DNA from: Ilyonectria destructans | Taxonomy: Eukaryota > Ascomycota > Sordariomycetes > Hypocreales > Nectriaceae | Reading direction: 5' to 3' | Assembly: GCA_020740775.1 (NCBI GenBank) | Contig: JAHEWK010000002.1 | Coordinates: 1,240,001 to 1,304,000 of the forward strand | DNA length: 64,000 bases | Shown: one piece after another, positions 60,921-64,000 of the stretch | Numbering within the stretch: position 1 is the stretch's first letter | How the letters are laid out: every line of letters begins with the position of its first letter | Made by a program: the position numbers and the translations under genes | Notes under the pieces: generated by a model | The model's input: only the letters and a program-made list of their open reading frames with translations | Databases searched by the model: none | What the model was told of the DNA's origin: nothing

Positions 60921-61586
60921 TTCGACGATGTTTTTCAGTGATGTTTGGTGTGAAGGTGGTGGATTTAGAGGAAGAAATGCGTCGTATAGAAAGTCGAGCT
61001 TGGAAGAATGAAGAGAGAAGTCAATTGATGTTGGAAAATATTGCAAATCGAAATCATCATCAAGGTGCAGAAGGTTTCATAGATATACCAATTGCGGGCG
61101 ACGCTCCGAACGGCGGAGCAAACGATGCTCCCCCTGCCTGCAGTGACGCACCACAGCCACAATACTGTTAATTGGATGGGGTCTCCGCTCTGTCCAATTC
61201 GTACAACCCCACACATTACACAAATAACACTGTCATCGGAGAGACATGGCCCTGGCCCATGCAAAGAGGCAATATTGCCTGTGACGAGGAATGAGCTGGA
61301 AAACCCGGGACCAAACACGGAGAGTCAATTGGAACTGCAAGTGCCAAACAGGACAAGAAAATTTAGCTTGGCTACTCTGCGAGAAAACCGTACACAATTT
61401 TACAAGTAATGACCTTGCTAATTCACAAGTTAATCGCGGGACGAAGCACAGCTTGCCTCTCGGATCGGAAATCTCAATTCCTGCAGTGGCAACATGCCAA
61501 GCAAGGACCCCTGGAAGGGTTTCACCCGTCCGCCCGAAAACATAGACCGCCACCGCCTTAGAAATCCATACCCGCTGCGATTCTCT

Positions 61587-61593
61587 TGAGTCA
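61587..61593 (-). promoter_or_regulatory. Cpc1/Gcn4-type site TGAGTCA
   Basis: An exact match to the TGASTCA site, about 670 bp upstream of the homocitrate synthase start. It lies in the region shared with the divergent RRT8-type gene, so its target is inferred from the pathway. Confidence 0.5.
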
Positions 61594-61729
61594 GACGCCG
61601 AATATCGGCTTTAGAGTCATAAGTCCAAAGAAAGAAAAAAACGAGTTTACCATTTGCGCAGACTTTTTTGCTCTCGCGAAACCCGCTTTGCGTGCATTAG
61701 ATCTGCCCCGCAATGCCATATGCACCCCG

Positions 61730-61736
61730 TGAGTCA
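61730..61736 (-). promoter_or_regulatory. Second Cpc1/Gcn4-type site TGAGTCA
   Basis: A second exact TGAGTCA, about 810 bp upstream of the homocitrate synthase start and 143 bp from the first site. Confidence 0.45.
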
Positions 61737-62420
61737 GGGAGGTTGGACATCACGTGATACACAAGGTCACCACAGCAGCTATTACAGCTTTAACACACAG
61801 CTTCTTTCGTCTTTCCATATCGCTACTAATGCCTATGGCTGACTATACCCTCCTAACAACATGGGGTTATGGTACTTTGAAGCCGTTGACTCTAACCCAA
61901 TGTCCGCCCCGTCAGAGGAACAGAGGAAGATCCAGCCAGTGCACCTCGGCGCCGCCACTTTCAGTCGTAGAGGTCACTTTGCAATGCCGCTGCCATTAGA
62001 ATAACCATAACATGCTCCTTTTCAAAAATATGGCCACAGGGTATTATGTTCTGCTCTTAGATGTTCATTTCATCAACTATTTTTCTACTGCTTGACTCAT
62101 TAATGAAAATAGCAACACTCCACAAGACCGAGTGGATGCCGTTCAGGGCCCTTGCTTTTGCGGGGTTGGGCAGAGGTTGCCAGGCCATGCAGCACAGGAA
62201 TGGACCGCAGTGGTTGGCGGCTTTCCTTTTGCAGCATGTGTGGGAAGTGCCCCGCCAACTTAATCCAATATGACGACATTGATATCGCTATCGCTGCTCA
62301 TCTCATTCGTAAAGCTCAAGGTCCTCGCCCTTTCACGCCGTCATCCCCAAACATCTGCTGTCCTGTTTCCATTTTCTTCTTCAGCAAGCGCAACATCAGA
62401 AACTCAGTTCGCTGTTCAAT

Positions 62421-63696
62421 ATGGACAACAACGGTGAGGCGTCGTCGTCCCAACCAAAGAGGAACCGCATGGTCGATTCCGTCAGTGAGAAGGCCCAGGA
62501 AGTCATGTAGGAGCAAATCAGCAAGATATCGGTGGACTCATATATGATCTGACACGCGAATAGCAAGGAGGACTATGGGAAGGCCAAGATTCTTGTAACC
62601 GACGCCGCCAAGAGCCAGGCTTATCTCTACCCGATCAAGGTATCCCTCGGCACCTCATGGCTTGAGATGCAGGCCACATGCTGATTTCCCCTGCAGGGAA
62701 TCGTTTACTTTGTCACCCACCGCTCGCTATGGAAGCCATTCATCACCAAGCTAGGCCCATATGTAGCCCTGTCGGTTGGAGTCGTCAGCAGCATGTTCAC
62801 CCTCGCCTATTTGCCCCAGCTAGCTGTGCTCGTTTTCGTCAATGGCCCGCTGGCCGTCTTCACGACAGTGCTCCTAGTTTTGAACGAGAGCTCTGCCGTC
62901 ATCAACGTCATCTCTCGGAATTGGCTCCTTCAGGATGCTCTACTGGACACTTTTGACGGTACTCTCATTGCCCGCCATGGCGCTGACATCGTGAGTGAGG
63001 GCAGAGAGATCAAACCTGGCAGTGATCCCATGGCAAAGCTCGGTCGAATCTTGAAGAGCCCTTTTGGGAAGTTCAGCCCTAAGGCCATTGTCCGGTACAT
63101 CATGTACCTCCCACTCAACGCAATTCCTGTTGTGGGCACATTCATCTTCATCATCCTTCAGGGTTGGTCTTCTTAAAAAACGACGATGCTCTGTATCTAA
63201 CTAAAGTCTAGGTCGCAACCGAGGCAAGGGGGTCCACGGTCGGGTACGGTGTCCTCATTTCGTCCATGGTTGAACTCCGACTCTAACATTCATCCAGTAC
63301 TTTCAACTCAAGACTTGGTCGGCTTCCAAGCAGTCGGATTGGCTCAATAAGAACGTCGGTCCTTACACGGCGTAAGTAACCGTTTTGTGTCCTGGAGGAT
63401 GGGCAAGCGGACCCTCCTCTCGTACCCAGTAACACATGGGACCTGAACTTCGTTTACTGATGCATCGTTGCAGATTCGGCCTCGTAGCCACCGTACTCGA
63501 GATGATACCGTTGGCTTCGATATTTTTCACGTTTACCAACACAGGTAACCATTCATTACCTCTCACCCTTTGATTCCTGGGCTAACGGTTGCTAGTTGGT
63601 GCTGCTCTGTGGGCTGCTGACATTGAGGCTAAGAACACTTCGATGACTGATGGAACTGCCCCTGGCCTCAAGGAGACCGCTGAGCAAGCCGAATAA
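62421..63696 (+). CDS. EI24/RRT8-family membrane protein
   Basis: Seven exons (62421-62506, 62564-62639, 62697-63162, 63212-63243, 63298-63371, 63474-63544, 63596-63696) encode 301 residues. The start MDNNGEASSSQPKRNRMVDS is soluble. Splice one removes an in-frame TAG and joins EV|IKEDYGKAKILVTDAA. Hydrophobic spans then follow: KLGPYVALSVGVVSSMFTLA, LAVLVFVNGPLAVFTTVLLV, IMYLPLNAIPVVGTFIFIIL and FGLVATVLEMIPLASIFFTF. The YIMYLPLNAIPVVG and MIPLASIFFTFTNTVGAALW segments match the pattern of fungal proteins annotated outer spore wall protein RRT8 (EI24/CysZ-like family). Yeast members act in spore wall dityrosine layers and on lipid droplets. The first intron has a less common GTAGGA donor. 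Confidence 0.85.
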
Positions 63697-64000
63697 GCGA
63701 GAGGACCTTTTTCATCTATCTCTAGTGGAGCTCTGATATGGAAAGGTTCTTATGAGTGTAGTGGATGATGTCTTTTGCCGATACCCGCTTGACACAGAAT
63801 GAAGAATATCGGTGGGAGGTATCCAACATCGTACAACGGGAAGGTTTTTATCTGGGACGGTACCGAGGATATAAATGACGGGATGGTTTGTTTGCTTACC
63901 CACAATCGAGGCAATTTGAGCCGAAATGGGAGAACTTTTAACCCAACCCCCAGGCGTTGCGTCCACGCGAGACTTGACGGACCGGTTTTGGGGTTTGTGA
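63697..64000. other. 3' flank, window edge
   Basis: Downstream flank of the RRT8-type gene. A minus-strand frame of 84 codons at 63712-63966 has no recognised domain and could be chance or part of a gene continuing outside the window. Confidence 0.4.

Larger units (their letters stand above)
60921..62420. promoter_or_regulatory. Divergent promoter region
   Basis: About 1.5 kb between the starts of the homocitrate synthase gene and the RRT8-type gene. It carries the two TGAGTCA sites noted separately. Frames inside are short or chance-like; no gene was recognised. Confidence 0.5.

Overview
The window looks like a chromosome segment of a filamentous ascomycete, most likely a sordariomycete of the order Hypocreales. 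Genes are interrupted by short introns (about 44-150 bp, mostly 47-65) with GT..AG ends and CTAAC/CTGAC-like branch sites. There is a fungal alpha-aminoadipate lysine gene (homocitrate synthase), Zn2Cys6 regulators, a TRI12-type efflux pump, and decayed genes whose damage is dominated by C-to-T type changes, as expected from repeat-induced point mutation (RIP). The genus cannot be read from this sequence. All exon models were built by hand from reading frames and splice signals.

Left part (1-14.2 kb): a possible small CDS, a large conserved protein of unknown function (888 aa), an orphan coiled protein (377 aa), an AT-rich 326-bp element with 41-bp terminal inverted repeats, an Asterix (PAT complex) gene, a cluster of decayed genes on the minus strand (HNH nuclease-like, Zn2Cys6 fragment and a further relic), a small secreted protein, and a five-segment-free, four-exon TRI12-family MFS transporter.

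Middle (14.2-31.1 kb): 5.7 kb with no convincing gene, a tRNA-Ala(AGC) with a 17-nt intron, a fungal IFI6/ISG12-like protein, relics in AT-rich DNA, a secreted repeat-rich surface protein, an S1/P1 nuclease and a PQ-loop vacuolar transporter.

Right part (31.6-64 kb): aspartate-semialdehyde dehydrogenase, a PA-TM-RING ubiquitin ligase, a decayed SNF2-like ATPase gene, a divergent pair (NKAPD1-like RS protein and a Sos7-like kinetochore protein), a Zn2Cys6 regulator followed upstream by about 8 kb of gene-poor DNA with scattered coding relics, a LanC-like protein, homocitrate synthase with micro-exons, and an RRT8/EI24-type membrane protein.

Most intact genes are housekeeping and not a biosynthetic cluster: amino acid synthesis (aspartate semialdehyde for Met/Thr, homocitrate for Lys), vacuolar amino acid transport, ER membrane protein insertion, splicing and kinetochore function. 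Between them lie gene-poor islands holding RIP-like fossils. I did not find a convincing multi-gene novel system. The best leads are the IFI6/ISG12-like and LanC-like proteins, the inverted-repeat element and the fossil HNH/Zn2Cys6 cluster.
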